A stretch of 20,840 bases of DNA from Saccoglossus kowalevskii (lineage: Eukaryota > Hemichordata > Enteropneusta > Harrimaniidae). How positions within the stretch are numbered: position 1 is the first letter of the stretch; every line of letters starts with the position of its first letter. The notes under the pieces are model-generated. The model had not been told where the DNA came from, did no database searches, and was given only the letters and a program-made list of their open reading frames with translations. The stretch is taken from assembly GCF_000003605.2 (NCBI RefSeq), contig NW_003114724.1, positions 1-20,840 on the forward strand, read 5' to 3'. This document shows, piece after piece, positions 19,536-20,840 of this stretch. Position numbers and translations under genes: made by a program.

Positions 19536-20840
19536 AGTACAAGTGTTCGAATATATCATTGCCAACACGAAATCCGCTACACAATAGCACACATGTTCGA
19601 ATAAATCATTGCGAACACGCAATCCGGTACACAATAGTACAAGTGTTCGAATATGTCATTGCAAACACGCAATCCGCTACGCAATAGCACACGTGTTCGA
19701 ATATATCATTGCCAACACGCAATTCGCTACACAGTAGTACAAGTATTCAAATATATCATTGCCATCACGCAATCCGCTACACAATAGTACAAGTGTTCGA
19801 ATATATCATTGCCAACACGCAATCCGCTACACAATAGCACAAGTGTTTTAATATATCATTGTCAACACGCAATTCGCTACACAATAGTACAAGTGTTCGA
19901 ATATATCATTGCCAACACGAAATCCGCTACACAATAGTAGAAGTCTTCGAATATATCATTACCAACACGCAATTCGCTACACAATAGCACAAGTGTTCTA
20001 ATATATCATTGCCAACACGCAATCCGCTACACAATAGTACAAGTGTTCAAATATATCAATGCCAACACGAAATCCGCTACACAATAGCAGAAGTGTTCGA
20101 ATATATCATCGCAAACACGCAATCCGCTACACAACAGTACAAGTGTTCGAATATATCAATGCCAACACGAAATCCGCTACACAATAGCAGAAGTGTTCGA
20201 ATATATCATTGCAAACACGCAATCCGCTACACAACAGTACAAGTGTTCGAATATATCATTGCAAACACGAAATCCGCTACACAATATTACAAGTGTTCGA
20301 ATATATCATTGTCAACACGCAATTTGTTACACAATAGCACACATGTTCGAATAAATCACTGCAAACACGCAATCCGGTACACAATAGTAGAAGTATTCGA
20401 ATATATCATTGCAAACACGCAATCCGCTAGACAACAGTACAAGTGTTACAATATATCATTGCCAGCACGAAAGCCGCTTCACAATAGTACAAGTGTTGGA
20501 ATATATCATTGCCAACACGCAATCCGCTACACAATAGTACAAGTGTTCGAATATATCATTGTCAACACGCAATTCGCTACACAATAGCACAAGTGTTCTA
20601 ATATATCATTTCCAACACGCAATCCGCTACACAATAGCACACGTGTTCGAATATACCACTGCCAACACGCAATCCGGTACACAATAGCAGAAGTGTTCGA
20701 ATATATCATTGCAAACACGCAATCCGCTAGACAACAGTACAAGTGTTACAATATATCATTGCCAGCACGAAAGCTGCTATACAATAGTACAAGTTTTCGA
20801 ATATATCATTGCCAACACGCAATTCGCTACACAATAGCAC
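19536..20840 (+). repeat. Satellite block at the right window edge
   Basis: Positions 19599-19762 match 51-214. Positions 20059-20258 hold the 100-bp dimer pair, with one TCATCGC change near 20109. Positions 20149-20580 match 17700-18130. A 260-bp module starts at 20639 and is cut by the window end. The array continues beyond 20840. Confidence 0.88.
20639..20840 (+). repeat. 260-bp module, subtype with AGTTTTCG, cut by window end
   Basis: Begins as at 12490 with AATATACCACTGCC and AGACAACAGT, continues through CCAGCACGAAAGCTGC and AGTTTTCG, and runs off the window. Confidence 0.82.

Larger units (their letters stand above)
1..20840 (+). repeat. 50-bp satellite DNA array, about 417 head-to-tail monomers
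   Basis: The same 50-bp unit can be followed from the first base to the last without a break. Each unit reads, in order, GAATATATCA, a TTGCCAACAC-type word, a GCAATCCGCT-type word, an ACACAATAGT/C-type word and an ACAAGTGTTC-type word. Adding back the net two lost bases gives 20,842/50, or about 416.8 units. Orientation never changes, and no unique spacer, transposon or gene interrupts the array. Both window ends lie inside it. Monomers typically differ from the consensus at a few positions, with recurrent linked variants. This architecture is typical of eukaryotic satellite DNA in heterochromatin. I do not recognise the family, so the host group is open. Confidence 0.97.

Noticed and set aside
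1-20840. CRISPR array
   Set aside because: The 50-bp units abut directly with no unique spacers between them, and no cas-like gene is present.
1-20840. Transposon or retroelement insertion, terminal repeats, or target-site duplications
   Set aside because: The monomer register is continuous throughout. Block edges fall within satellite monomers and have no foreign sequence between them.
1-20840. tRNA gene cluster, suggested by repeated GTTCGAAT
   Set aside because: No cloverleaf can be formed in a 50-bp unit, no acceptor stem or anticodon arm is seen, and the B-box-like word lacks the final CC.
1-20840. Telomeric or simple microsatellite repeats
   Set aside because: No short telomere-type motif repeats occur. 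The period is 50 bp with complex internal sequence.
1-20840. Curved DNA from phased A-tracts
   Set aside because: Runs of four or more A or T are nearly absent, apart from GTTTTAA variants and a few others, and they are not phased at about 10 bp.

Overview
The whole window is one uninterrupted tandem array of a 50-bp satellite DNA. All copies lie head to tail in one orientation, about 417 in number, and the array runs off both ends, so its true length exceeds 20.8 kb. I see no protein-coding gene, RNA gene, transposon, CRISPR array or non-satellite spacer. The lack of genes, the strict 50-bp register and the nested block duplications fit eukaryotic heterochromatin (centromeric, pericentromeric or subtelomeric). 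The taxon cannot be told from the sequence. The consensus monomer is about 40% GC, skewed on the + strand (A 18, T 12, C 13, G 7), and keeps three CpG sites. That argues mildly against a heavily CpG-methylated vertebrate-type germline.

Layout. Positions 1-1250 hold mixed monomer variants. Positions 1251-4300 hold related blocks at an offset of about 1450 bp (29 monomers). Positions 3971-5730 hold two overlapping versions of one block, 900-1000 bp apart. Positions 5320-7050 recur at 13320-15050 (offset 8000). Positions 6621-8770 recur at 9871-12020 (offset 3250) and carry an internal 15-monomer tandem duplication. Positions 6141-7080 recur at 8790-9729. Positions 3851-4985 recur at 15051-16184 (offset 11200). 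Positions 16265-17385 recur at 18414-19535, and 17700-18130 at 20149-20580. An ordered module of about 260 bp recurs ten times, plus two copies shortened by exactly two monomers.

How it works together. The array looks like the product of repeated unequal exchange or block amplification in whole-monomer steps. Single monomers often differ by several bases in 50, while long blocks kilobases apart are nearly identical (roughly 99.5-99.9% by eye). Only eight single-base indels disturb the register. Many apparent open reading frames exist because three 50-bp monomers equal exactly 50 codons. They are by-products of the repeat, mostly open from TTG, and they end at the TAG built into the consensus. 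I did not find a convincing new biological system. The points most worth a second look are the block-mosaic architecture, the variable centre of the TTCGAA palindrome, and the tRNA-B-box-like word in most monomers.
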